From contig CAAAJI010000284.1 in the NCBI GenBank assembly GCA_900642245.1, positions 23,483-49,015 on the forward strand: DNA of 25,533 nucleotides. The letters are read 5' to 3'. Below, piece by piece: positions 1 to 10,670 of this stretch. Both the position numbers and the translations under genes were made by a program. The first letter of the stretch is position 1. Each line of letters starts with the position of its first letter. The stretch is from Fragilaria radians (Eukaryota; Bacillariophyta; Fragilariophyceae; Fragilariales; Fragilariaceae). The notes beneath the pieces were generated by a model, which was given only the letters and a program-made list of their open reading frames with translations, was not told the DNA's origin and ran no database searches.

Positions 1-759
1 TGCGTTATTGATACAACACACATTTTGTCAGATACTGTGATATCCTAAGAAAACCTGACCGTTCTACTAAGCTGGTGTGGGCTTGCGTATTATTCTTTTT
101 GTGACTTGAACACATGAAGGAAGAGTTCAACTTCTACTTTTGCTCCTTTGAAATCTGGATGGATTCATTGTATACGCAAATGTTCAAGTAGGAGCTTTGT
201 TACATAGTATGTATGTATCATTGCAAAGTATACAATCCAAATACACGAAATCGGATATTTATCATTTGACAACAAAAGTTACTGGGGTATTGTTTAAAAT
301 TTAAATTGTTCGATCATTTCATGATTCGATATCTGAATTCAGTATGCATGTGCAATCCATGATAGTTTTGGGAGTGAATCGTCAAACCATTGGACAATAG
401 TAATGGAAGATAGAAATTTGGAGATTGGGATGATACTATTAGTATCTGTGTAAAAATAGTCGAACATTTTCATCTACATGGATTGTTATGGAGCATTCGG
501 TAAAGTAATTTTTTCGACTAATGATGTGTGCATGTGTGGTAAGGTATGTATATTTCTTACATATATACACTAGACGATTTCGTGCATTGTTTTCAAAACA
601 AGGAAGAAAAAAACTTAGTGAAGAAAAATTTACCTTGGATTCTTGTTTTCGAACGAACGAAATATAATTGGGGAGAAGTAAAAACATTGTTGTCAACACT
701 TTTCGTTTTCCAAGAAAAAAGGGTTTTCTCCTTCCTACAATCGAAGCATTTCCATTCAA
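1..759. other. Upstream intergenic region of the LRR gene
   Basis: AT-rich DNA with no convincing gene. Two overlapping open frames (439-774 minus and 546-782 plus) have low-complexity, Phe/Leu/Lys-rich translations with no recognisable motif, and I treat them as chance. The promoter and 5' leader of the LRR gene must lie here, but I could not pick out a core promoter element. Confidence 0.5.
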
Positions 760-801
760 ATGTATTATGCACATTCAGTTGACAATTTACGAAAAGGAAA
801 C

Positions 802-3800
802 ATGATGTATCAACAACTACAATGGAAGGGAACAACAACAGCAACAGCAACAACTCGTGGAATGATTAGGAAACGAAAATTTCATTTCCATATATGGATC
901 ATTGCATTTCTCATATTACCAATTCAATCATCATCATCATCGACTTACGATTCCTCTATTATGATTCGTAAATTCCATCATCAATTTTTTCGTAATGTAC
1001 TCAAGGGTCGTATATTTACAACTTCGTTTGCCAATGATAATCATAATAATCATAATAATGATGATGATGATATATCCAAGGACACGAAACGACATGATGA
1101 AATTGAAGACAAGGAGCCGATGGAGTATAATGTAACTGTTCCTAGCGCTGTCGAAACAACCAGGACACCATCGGCAATTCCACCGGACGAAACTACCAAT
1201 ATCCCATCGACCATTGTATTTGGCACCAATGTACCAACAATAACACCTACTATCTACATGCCGAGTACAATTAATGATGATAATCAATCCAATCTACCAT
1301 CTTTCATTCCATCGGGATCATCCTTACCCTCGGGATCCTTTGAACCATCCCTAGAACCATCGGGATCTCCTAGGCCATCTGGATCCTTTGAACCATCTCT
1401 AGAACCATCAGGATCGCCACGGCCATCTGGATCGTTCTTACCCTCCTTACTTCCATCGGATATACCCAGTTTGGGGGATAACCTCATTGATTCCTCCATA
1501 CCAACTCTGAAGGGGGGTGTACCGATTCAATTGGCACCCATACCCCTCTTATCAACAACGACGCCTCCACCAACACCTGTATCGATAACAAAGCCTGCTG
1601 GAGTCGAACAACCTCAACAATTATCTCCCATTCCCTTCATTCCAGCCTCGACAACTACAACATTACCCACCGATACGCCAACGTCATCATCATCATCATC
1701 CATGGAATCATCATCGATGGCAAAAGACTTGATTCTACAAAAGCTAACAACCAATCCAGAAATGTTGGATGATCCAGATACACCACAATATCAAGCATTC
1801 GATGCCATGATAACGGCTCATCCTGAATGGGAAAATCCAACGACGGAGGAGGATACACCAGAATGGGAAATAAATGTCATGCAATATTATGGATTAGTTA
1901 CCCTCTATTATGCAACCATGGGCGATTCATGGAATGATACGACTGGTTGGACATCGGATCAATCTCTCTGTGAATGGGTGGGAGTACAATGTTATTCCAA
2001 GAATGATAGAACTCCAAGAATACAAAATCTTACATTACGAGAGAACGGTCTAAGGGGATCGATTCCAAGTGAAATAAGGGGATTAACGGAATTACGTAAG
2101 TTTATAATTGTTGTTTCTTGTCAAACTTTTCTCTGAAATTACCTCGAGATGAATGCGTAGATGTACACTTTCCGGTTTGATTCCATGATTGTCATTTTTC
2201 ATTTCGCAATGCACTTCTTTATTAACATTTTTCTCTTTAAAAACATTTTCAACAGAAATTCTAAATTTGGGAAAGAATGAATTATCCGGAGAAGTTCCAA
2301 CGGGGATGGGAGAATGGGATTCTTTAGAACAATTAATACTCGATACAAATTACCTAGGGACAATACGGGATGCCGATGGGGAGGTTCAATCGATACTTGC
2401 AAATTCGCTTCCTTCTGATATTCGATTGATAACGAAATTGCAACGGCTGGAACTTCAAGACAACTTTCTTCGTGTATCCACCGCTGAATTAGACTTTGGT
2501 TACTTTCAAGATATGACCAAGCTGTGTACGTTATTCCTTATTCTTGTACTATGCGTCACCCTTCCTTCTTCATTGTCTTCCAGTGTCTGACTCTTGTAAA
2601 TTGCATTACAGCCGTTTTGGATTTACACTTGAATACATTTCTGGGGTCTCTATCGACAACTATGGGAAAGCTACCTACTTCTCTCCAAAATATTGATTTA
2701 TCTTCCAATGGCTTTCAGGGAAATCTTCCCACAGAAATAGGGACCCTAACGAGTCTCACAGATTTGCGAATTGCTAGGAGCGATCGTAATCTTGAACCGA
2801 CTGGCTCATGTCTCAATCAGGGTGGTGATAGTAGTAGTAGTAGTAGTAGCGGAGGACAAGCATGTCTATCGGGTACAATCCCAACCGAACTGGGATTGCT
2901 AACACGTTTGGAAATTCTATGGCTGTTTGAAAATTCTTTCACTGGAACACTGCCCTCCGAATTGGGACTTTTGACAAACATTAAGGAGTGTCTACTATTC
3001 ACTAATTCTCTTGAGGGAGATTTACCATCAACCTTGAGTCAATGGACAGCATTAGGTGTGTAGAGAATTGTTATTGGTCTATTGACATCGTTGATTTTGA
3101 AACATTTATTCTAACCCCTACTTTTCGACGTATGTCATTTCATGGGAGGGATAGCCAATATTGACTTATCTATCAATTATTTTGGTCCGAAACTTCCCAA
3201 GAGCCTCTTTCAACATTCAACCTTACAAATTTTATCATTAGGAACAAATGGATTCCAAGATACCTTTCCTTCTGATTTTGATCTTCCGTCAATAGAAATA
3301 TTCAGCCTGCGAGAAAACAACATCACAGGAAAGCTACCCAACGAAATTACAAGTCTTACAAAGCTATCAGTATTGGATCTTTACTATTGTTGGTTATCTG
3401 GAAGTATCCCAACTGATATTGCAAAACTGACTGCACTTCGAAAGCTGGATCTTTCGGTCAACTTTTTCTCAGGAATGTTACCCGTAGAACTTAGCTTCCT
3501 TTCCGCCATTGAAATCTTAAATTTGAACTTCAATTCCTTCTCGGGAATCATCCCACTTGAATTGGCATACATTACCGGTCTACAAATCCTTGATTTGGGG
3601 TCCAACTACTTGACTGGACCGATACCTATTACATTGGGTTTCCTCAGTACCTTGGAAATACTCAATTTGGAGAGAAATGGTTTTACAGGATCAATCCCTC
3701 CCGATCTTGTGGGACTTTCCGCGTTGTTGACAGAACTTAGATTGTCATCCAATTTTCTTACTGGATCTCTGCCAACACTGGTAGGCGAGCTCACTGCATT

Positions 3801-4230
3801 ACAAGTCTTGCATCTCCAGAACAATACCTTGGATGGTACCATACCATCCATATTAGAGAATCTAGTATTTATGATTGATTTGGATCTATCCATCAATGCA
3901 TTCACAGGAACGGTACCAAAGGAAATGGCAAGCTTAACGGCCCTAGGTATGTACTTTTGTAACATGTCGTACCCCAAGGAACCTTCACAACTAACATGCT
4001 TTCAATCCTTGCTTTTTCTTTGGTTATCACATGAAAACTAAATTATGTTTCGTCATCCTCTGATGGTTGAAGAAAATTTACGATTCGACACCAACCAACT
4101 CAAGGGAACAATGCCCGAAGAGATATGCAATCTCATTGAATCTGATACCGCAATATTAGTGAATATAACTGCCGACTGTGCTGAACCAAATCCTTCCATC
4201 GTATGTACTTGTTGTACGGAATGTTATTAA
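802..4230 (+). CDS. Secreted or membrane-anchored LRR protein, five exons
   Basis: Exons are 802-2095, 2256-2525, 2612-3055, 3155-3946 and 4073-4230, giving about 985 residues. Donors read GTAAGT, GTACGT, GTGTGT and GTATGT; every acceptor ends in AG; joining restores continuous LRR consensus at each junction. Near the N-terminus a basic RKRK stretch precedes a hydrophobic run (WIIAFLILPI), a signal peptide or signal anchor. Next come an Asn/His/Asp-rich segment, a Pro-Ser-Gly stalk with PSGS repeats, and an N-terminal cap (GDSW...GW...CEW.GVQC). About 21 LRRs of mostly 24 residues follow, with consensus LxxLxLxxNxFTGxIPxEL, and a short Cys-rich end (CTCCTEC). This layout is common in diatom LRR proteins, probably extracellular binding or adhesion proteins; no ligand can be inferred. 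There is no kinase domain. In-frame start candidates are 760, 802 and 862; 802 has an A-rich context, while 862 gives the most compact signal peptide. Confidence 0.85.
1333..1440 (+). repeat. 48-bp in-frame tandem repeat in the LRR-gene stalk
   Basis: Two full 48-bp units (1333-1380 and 1381-1428) and the start of a third encode the 16-residue unit GSFEPSLEPSGSPRPS twice, then GSFLPS. The units differ mainly at silent positions, so the array is not brand new but is still clearly tandem. It sits in the Ser/Pro-rich stalk between the signal region and the LRR domain, and its unit number may vary between strains. Confidence 0.9.
2830..2850 (+). repeat. AGT trinucleotide microsatellite in LRR exon 3
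   Basis: Six AGT codons followed by AGC encode seven serines inside a loop that interrupts one LRR. The loop has a cysteine on each side (GSC and QAC), consistent with a disulfide-closed island. Confidence 0.85.
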
Positions 4231-6557
4231 ATCTGATTTACAAAAACTTTGGAGACAGTAAAGTAGATATAGAACTTTCAAGTATCTGTCAGTCACATAT
4301 TCACAAATCCATGGTATTTGTGGGGTTTAAGAGGAAAAATAGATTGGAAGCAAACTTACTTGATAAAGCATGATTGTCACTACAATTCAAGTAAATCTAT
4401 CGTTATATCTTTTGTTTTTTTTAATAATTGATGCCCTCTCGAACCTAATCCAAAAAGCTTCCTTCCTTTCTTTTGCAAAACCAATCCTATCTTGCATATC
4501 TTGTTGAGGCCATATGTGAATTCGGTTTTTTTCATTAACTTAAAGTCCCTTATCCTCCGTTTTGCCTTTTCATTCCTTGTCAACATCAATTTCACTCTTC
4601 CATAATTGAGAAAAGAGTAACATGCCTCTCTCACTAAAAATACGGAATGTGTCAAATCAACATTTGTAGATATGTGAATGTTTTGGTATCCTAGGTCTTC
4701 CATTTCGCTCGAAGCAAGAGTGTCAGATGGGTCGTAATGTGGAAAACAGGATGATATTCCCTTTTTTGTGGTTATCTCAGAAGATCAAATTTCTTAGAAA
4801 ATGCTTTTTGGATTATCTTTAACTTTAAACAAATTGATTATATGCTTGTCCCATTCGTTAGATTTTCAAAGCCAACTTTTATCATCATCATTGCACAAAC
4901 GTTTTCAAATTTCACACAAAAGGTGTGTTCAGCTTCAATTCTAGAAGATAATAATAAACGCAATCTCCTTGATTGCTTTCAAGCATTCCAAGCACTCTTG
5001 TTATCCATCGCTTTGAACTCTTTATGCTAGTTTTGCTGCCAAGCTTCATCAAAGTATTAGGTTACTTGATAATATTGGCAGTAACGAGTGCTATATTGGA
5101 TTGATCCAAAAGAATGCCCCTAAATATCTGCGATAAATCTTGATCCTTCAGGGTTGAAATTACTTTCCAAAATCCTGATATTTCAAAAAACGCTACATCT
5201 TGAATTCATTTGTGCTCGCATTTTGTGGAGTTTCTTTATTTAAGCTCATATATCTTCATAGCATGCGGGCCATAGATTCATTCCATTTTAATTGGTTGTA
5301 GATATCTATGCAATCTACTCCATATTGTATCTTTCCAGGCATGTCACATCGCTAGATTTCAGGAATCTATGCAATCTACTCCATATTGTATCTTTCTAGG
5401 CATGTCACATCGCTAGATTTCAGGATTCTTAGCGCGTTAACTTTCAGCATCCGATATATGACAGACTAACGGTGATGAACATCTGTGCATAAGCTATGCC
5501 GTTCTTCAAGTAGAACTCTTCATAGTCTGTACTTCCATACCCTTTATTTCCGCGGAAAAGTGCAACATCAAAACCAACTAAATTGTCCGGTCACTCTCAC
5601 AGCATTGCCGTTGCTAGAAAAGAAAGGAGCCATCTATTTCAGACCTTCTTCTGCCTAGAAAATCCGGAAATCCATATCTTCAGTGACTTCTGCACTTGGC
5701 TATTTGCTTCAAAGCGTGTTTAAAACTCTTGAGGTATAAAATCACCTTTTGAATAAACCAACTTAACAAACCAAGAACAAGATAAGGAGATGAACAAAAA
5801 TTACGCTTAAAGTTTTGGTCCAATTTAAGTTTCAAGATTGATTCTTCAGTTGAACTTTGTACATATTAATTATATCTATTTTAACGATTACTCAATGTCC
5901 AATCTGAATGCCAATAATCCGCCTCTGATTAACTTCTTATGCTATTACATCTATCATTTTTCCACATAACGTATATATATACATATAGCCTAAGAAAATA
6001 AAATTGTCAAAATTTTTGCACGCCATCTGTTGAGAGACAATGACGGCAGAGTTGGAGAGAGCAGAAAGATAACAAAACCACACATGATTGAGCAACAAAA
6101 TTGTCTAAAGTAAACAAATATGAATGGGAAAAGAAATCATGAAATGGTGTGCAACGAAATACGTTCAATAAGACAAAAAGCTACGAGGAGAAACAAATGC
6201 AAGCGTGGCATTAACCATAGTGAATCGTAGAAACTTATGAATTCTTTTTCGCTTGTATATGTATCATTCATCACTATTTCGTCATTTAAGGATTAATTAT
6301 CAAAAGATTAGTTAATCTTGGAGTTCATTTAGCAAATTGTATTGCTTTGCATGCATAATCCCTTCCAAAGAGAAATCGCTAAGGCTAAAACAAGTTTCAT
6401 TCTTTTCGCATTTAACAATTGAAAAGTCGCTTTCTACGCTAGATGTTCCCGGAAATCAGTGACTGAAAACGATTTTGCAGCCTTGAGTAATTTCACTTTC
6501 ATAAGCATCACACAATACCTGAAAGTCTAGCTCAATTACATCAATCTGAACATTGGT
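4231..6557. other. Gene-poor region downstream of the LRR gene
   Basis: I see no supportable gene. The 107-codon minus frame at 4380-4703 lies in DNA that recurs in degraded form near 12340-12540, where the frame is not kept, which argues against coding. The first part, to about 4895, is the 3' flank of the LRR gene that was duplicated with it. The rest contains only a 61-bp tandem repeat and AT-rich sequence. Confidence 0.55.
5304..5425. repeat. 61-bp tandem duplication
   Basis: Two adjacent 61-bp units (5304-5364 and 5365-5425) are almost identical, the visible difference being one C/T change (CTTTCCAGG against CTTTCTAGG). The near identity suggests a young local duplication in non-coding DNA. 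Confidence 0.92.
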
Positions 6558-7217
6558 CTACCTTTCTGACAAACGTCTTCTTTGGTTTTGTAAAATAGTA
6601 GCAAACTCTCTGCCTCTTAATGTTACTGATTGATGAGGCAATACAGGCGGAACTTTTTCAGCTGCCTCATTCATAGAGTTGCGCTCAGCAACAATACTAG
6701 CTATCAAATTTACCGCACATTTTAATACATTACAAAAGATTAGTTGATTTTCTTCATTTTCAAGATTTTTTTGAGGCTCTATAGCAAAAGAACCCAAATC
6801 TTCAAGAACACCTTCTGTATCCAAAAATGCTACAAGAAGTGAACTATCATCTGATATTGCACCAATAGTTTTGCCGTATTCGTCCATAGGGACCATCTAG
6901 TGCCCGAAATTAGTTGCCCTTTTGTTTTCATCTCAGCAACAAAATTGTATTGGCATTGCAAAGCATACTTATATGCTCACAATATTTCCAAGCTGATACT
7001 CTTTCCAATGTTCTGGATGGTGGTCTTCTAAGTGCCTTTTGTGAACATCTGTTCTGAATGGCTTCCTAAAATAGGTTACGTTTTCAGCGCTCTTCTCTTC
7101 GCACCAAACTTCTCTTCCTTCCAAAATTCAAAACAGAAATTACAGCATACTAAAACTACTGCAGCAGCGTTAGGAGAACGCATACTGGAAGGGAGTTTGT
7201 CGATTCTTGGTAGCCAT
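6558..7217 (-). pseudogene. Decayed zinc-finger-like gene
   Basis: The longest open piece on the minus strand, 6896-6558, is 112 codons with no recognised domain. Reading upstream in shifting frames shows a stretch starting at an ATG at 7217, then a segment with CCNFC and GAKRRALK, then, after a one-base shift, KPFRTDVHKRHLEDHHPEHW followed by KEYQ. A Cys-x-x-Cys pair, an AKRR motif, and FRTD...RHL...HP..W.EYQ in this order resemble a zinc-finger type I recall as frequent in oomycete and diatom genomes. At least two single-base frameshifts and a stop (6971-6969) separate the pieces, so it looks dead; unusual introns could in principle explain some breaks. It lies in the part of unit A that unit B has lost. 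Confidence 0.5.
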
Positions 7218-7562
7218 ATTTAGGCAAAGTGCAAATGGTTGGCTACGCGTAATTTAATTGTGGAATTCTAAAAAAATTATTTGTGGCTAATAGTGGCATA
7301 TAATAAAAAATACCACAAATAAAGTGGTCTGTACATGTTACATGTCTATTCTATTTGAGATAGATCGTAGAGACTATGTTTAACTCATTTGTTGAAGTTT
7401 AGTATTTATTCGATGCTAACTGTAGGTTTTCGAGTGTTCACGTACGTAGAGGGAAAGATGGTCCATTTTTTTAAAACGCTCAATATTTTTGCCGTCTTCT
7501 TCATTTAGACGCCTCAACAATGAGGTGCGCAGATATCAAACGGGGTAGCATAAGTCAATTTT

Positions 7563-7700
7563 CCGACAATTTCGAATTGAAATTATTACTTAAGCAAGCT
7601 GCATTTCAAAATTATACATTTAACTGTCGTCGTCAATCCGACAATTTCTAATTAAAATTATTACTTACCTAGTTGCATTTCAAACTTATAAAATTAAATG
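7563..7700. repeat. 75-bp imperfect tandem repeat upstream of DUF6824 copy A
   Basis: A block starting CCGACAATTTC at 7563 recurs at 7638, both followed by AATT, ATTATTACTTA and GCATTTCAAA. Unit B has only one such block (about 13391-13450), resembling the second. So either A gained a unit or B lost one after the large duplication. Confidence 0.75.
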
Positions 7701-7859
7701 TCCTCGTTAATCCCTATTCTGCACGGAAACAGTCCCTGTGCAGCATTACTTAAGGAAACATTCTTTCCGATTCTCATTCCGTCGGTCATCGGATCGCGCG
7801 GGACTCATATTGAGCCATCTCATTTAGGTCCACTTAAACGAATTCTTACTTCCGATTTA

Positions 7860-7866
7860 TGAGTCA
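7860..7866 (+). promoter_or_regulatory. TGAGTCA (AP-1/bZIP-like) site, copy A
   Basis: A perfect TGAGTCA heptamer lies 69 bp 5' of the DUF6824 start codon. The same heptamer is kept at 13612-13618 upstream of copy B. bZIP regulators are abundant in diatoms, but a 7-mer alone is weak evidence and the surrounding block is nearly identical anyway. Confidence 0.25.
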
Positions 7867-7934
7867 GTTGAACTTACAAGGCGAAAAACGGGAGTAACCT
7901 TATTATGGATATTCGCTATCTTGAGTGAGAGCTT

Positions 7935-8630
7935 ATGTATGGTGATTCCTCACAAATTTGCCCTAAAAAGGCCTTTGTACATACAATGTGTATTTCACCC
8001 TGCGAACAAGATGTCCTTTGTGGAAGAAGCAAGTATTGCTTTCGGCATCCGGGAAATGCAAGATTCCGTACGCTGATTGCGGAAAATGTTGAAGCCTATA
8101 CATTGGCACCAACAAAGAAACTGAAAATGCAAATAGTGACAACAATTGTGGGTACTGTAATCTCCCAGGGCGGTAGGTTTCTTTCTCAGGATAGCCAGGG
8201 GCGTTGGGAAGATGGTGGCATACATTTAGGCAAGAAGAAGACAGGAAATGCGATCCGAGATGCTCAGAGAGGAAGAATAAAATGTAAGACAAATGATTCT
8301 AATGACGCTGAGCAAAATTCTGCAACACATGTGATAAGGTCACAAGAGGAGAGCGGCGAGAATAACTGCAATCTTTATCAGGCTGGAAACTATTTGCTAC
8401 GGAGCCGGACAAAGAAGATATCTCCGAATGAGACCGTGCACCAACATCTTGATGCAAGTTTAAAGGAAATGTCAGAAGTGTGCCTTACGAGGGATTGGAT
8501 AAGCCAATTACGCATTGAAGAATCCTTGACTTTGGATCTCACAACAGACTGGAAGAAATTCGAATCGGAAAAAGATCGGATGAATGAATTCCTTGATGAT
8601 TGTATAGTTGATGAATTTAGAAGATTGTAA
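7935..8630 (+). CDS. DUF6824-type protein, copy A
   Basis: 231 residues in one exon. The DUF6824-type region is about residues 24-112: DVLCGR (26-31), HPGN (38-41), F-R-x-L-I (44-48), then GGRFL (79-83) and a final helix with AIRDAQRG. Proteins with this N-terminal domain form large families in diatoms; their biochemical role is not known to me, and a nucleic-acid-binding regulator is only a guess from the basic middle region. The N-terminus is Cys-rich (C9, C19, C23, C29, C35). The C-terminal half is hydrophilic, ending in an acidic helix (EFLDDCIVDEFRRL). An in-frame stop 9 bp upstream (7926-7928) makes 7935 the first possible Met of this frame. AATAAA at 8680-8685 is a possible polyadenylation signal and is shared with copy B. 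Confidence 0.8.
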   Translation: MYGDSSQICPKKAFVHTMCISPCEQDVLCGRSKYCFRHPGNARFRTLIAENVEAYTLAPTKKLKMQIVTTIVGTVISQGGRFLSQDSQGRWEDGGIHLGKKKTGNAIRDAQRGRIKCKTNDSNDAEQNSATHVIRSQEESGENNCNLYQAGNYLLRSRTKKISPNETVHQHLDASLKEMSEVCLTRDWISQLRIEESLTLDLTTDWKKFESEKDRMNEFLDDCIVDEFRRL

Positions 8631-10420
8631 AACTAGTCTTCGTTTTTTTTGGGGAATTTGCAACAAGTGAACGTGTGACAATAAATACTGAAAATCGATG
8701 ATCACATATACCGCAATAATGACCTCAGCTGAATTCATCTATTCTATCCTATGCACCCGTAATCAATGAGAATGATGATTTCTCAATAATCTAACATCTA
8801 GAAATAATTATCTAGTACATCGCACAATTCAACAGATATACTGGATTCCAGCAAAAACGAAGGAAGTAATGTTTTTAGTCGTGCTGCAAATGGGAGACAC
8901 TTTTGTCGCATCTCTTGATGGTCGAAATGTTTTGACTGAAAACTTGATCCGATGCCCTTCTGAATATGTATTGCCTACCGTGTTACTTCAAGGAATGACA
9001 AGGACATAGATTTTGTTAAGAACCAACACCATAATGTAATCCATAAGATGTAATACCTGATCTGGGTTTAAAGATAGGCGACAATTCCATTAAATTAGAT
9101 GCAGATGCCCAAATCTTATGTGCAATAGGGCATGGAGAGTACCCTTCTCTTGCATCTTAAGATTGTCGTATTAGGACATGTTCAATAAATGGAATAATTA
9201 AATCCACACTTGATAATACATCTTCCGACTGGATGCAACAAACTTCCTTGTTCATCAATAAACTTGAAGACTATGATAAATCATGAAATCTATTTTCTCA
9301 ACAATCCCTGCTAATTCATGTTTATAAGGCTATGATTCACGATTTGCAGTCGTTATAAATTCAAATCAAAAGATCCAAGAAAAATGGATTTCATTTGCAT
9401 TGGAAATCAAGAGTTATCTTTGGTTCACCTTCAATTCCTTGTAAAGCTCAATGTTCAAACTTTTTTGCTCCTGCCTTACCAAGAAGTTATAGCGATAACA
9501 AAGATTTTATTTTTGGAACGTTATGATGGAGCTGATAAATGGAAGAACCTTCCATCTTGCCTATCACTCCTGTATTGTGACATGCATTGGGAAAAACTTC
9601 ATCTACGATAAATATATTGTAAACTGTAAGGGTAAGCAAAAAATGCCAAAAATTAGTACCTTTCAGAAACCAAGCATGAATCTGGAGCATGGACTTACAT
9701 TGAATATACAACTCCCAGAAATTCAGAAAAATGTAACTTAATGGCAGTACCTTTATGCCGCTCTTGATTATTCAATGAACTAATGTCTTTAAGTCATTGT
9801 ATCCGACGTGAATAAGTCCACTTGGAATATACTTGCTTCTGAAAAAATAAGTTGCTAACATTTGATGTCTATTCAGAAGACTGGCATATTGCAGGGTCAT
9901 TCAATGCTTTTCTTGAGCCATGAACCATTCTTGATTGTTTCCGTGAAAGATGTTCCATGTCCAACACCCTGTTAGCAATGCGCAAGCTTAGAGAGTCCCA
10001 CCTTAGAAAAATAACCAATATGCATGATTCCAGGTTGTGATGACCTATTATGGTAGCTTTTTTTCAAAATAGAGGGTTTGTAAAGTTTTTAGCATTATTG
10101 TATTCGTAAATTTGTAATAGTGTGTACAGCGGTAGAAGTCACAAAGCCTGATTATAATATTCTCCTTTATCATTCGTAAAATGCTGTGCTCGTCTGCAAA
10201 TGGATCTCTGATGAGCTTGACATGCTGTTAGCTACATTGCAAATTAGGTTCTTGATCAAAATGAGGCAAAACATTTCAAATAGTCGAAGTTGTCATCAAA
10301 CTACCGATACTGCAACAATTTCTAAGGGTCTGTTCCTCTGTCCAATGTACAAAATGACGGAATATGCTGAGAATCCTAAATTTACTTTAACGGTATTACT
10401 GTAACATGCGAAATCCAACG
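8631..10420. other. Decayed duplicated DNA in unit A
   Basis: No gene can be supported. Scattered similarity links 9380-10010 with 14860-15340 and with 19585-19990, for example CAGAAACCAAGCATGAA near 9662 against AGAAACCAAGCAAGAA near 19754. The stretch around 10030-10150 matches 15360-15490, including a remnant of the VTT gene (ACAAAGCCTG) at about 10141. Short open frames at 9384-9611, 9523-9741 and 10186-10404 have no motifs and are not kept in the other copies. Confidence 0.5.
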
Positions 10421-10429
10421 AGGCTTTCC

Positions 10430-10670
10430 ATCCTGGAGAGTAAACATTTACAAGTTGGTTTTCGAAGTCGTGGGGACATGCTACCATCCTTTGCGATACG
10501 TCTTGTGGCGTAGACCTTTCAACACACAATATTATTTTCGCTGTGTCATGGATGAAGGAAGCTATGGCCAAGACTTGGATGTCGAAGTAAAATCCAGGAT
10601 TATTCTACGCGTCTTGCCCGATATCGATTGCTCCGTTCAAGACCCACCAAGATCAATAGGTTACTATTGA
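10430..10670 (+). pseudogene. Unassigned conserved fragment, unit A
   Basis: A plus-strand frame encodes KLVFEVVGTCYHPLRYVLWR and continues FNTQYYFRCVMDEGSYGQ to a stop at 10668. The nucleotide match to 16400-16550 is about 90%, but one inserted base in unit B (GAAGTCGTG against GAAGTTCGTG) shifts the frame there before the CYHP motif. I do not recognise the family. The minus strand also has an open frame (10571-10296) with no clear motif. It is either a piece of a lost gene or non-coding DNA conserved by recent duplication. Confidence 0.3.

Noticed and set aside
439..782. Overlapping ORFs on both strands upstream of the LRR gene
   Set aside because: Short, low-complexity, Phe/Leu/Lys-rich, no motifs, and antisense to each other.
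1284..1499. Minus-strand ORF with DGSKDPDGLGDPDGS repeats
   Set aside because: It is the antisense shadow of the PSGS repeat coding region of the LRR gene.
4380..4703. 107-codon minus ORF downstream of the LRR gene
   Set aside because: Its duplicated counterpart near 12340-12540 does not keep the frame, and the composition is Lys/Leu-rich without motifs.
7963..8292. Conserved minus-strand ORFs opposite both DUF6824 genes
   Set aside because: They are conserved only because the sense copies are nearly identical; the sense frame has domain motifs and the antisense frame has none.
9384..9741. Short plus-strand ORFs in unit A
   Set aside because: They lie in decayed repeated DNA and are not open in the related blocks at 14860 or 19585.
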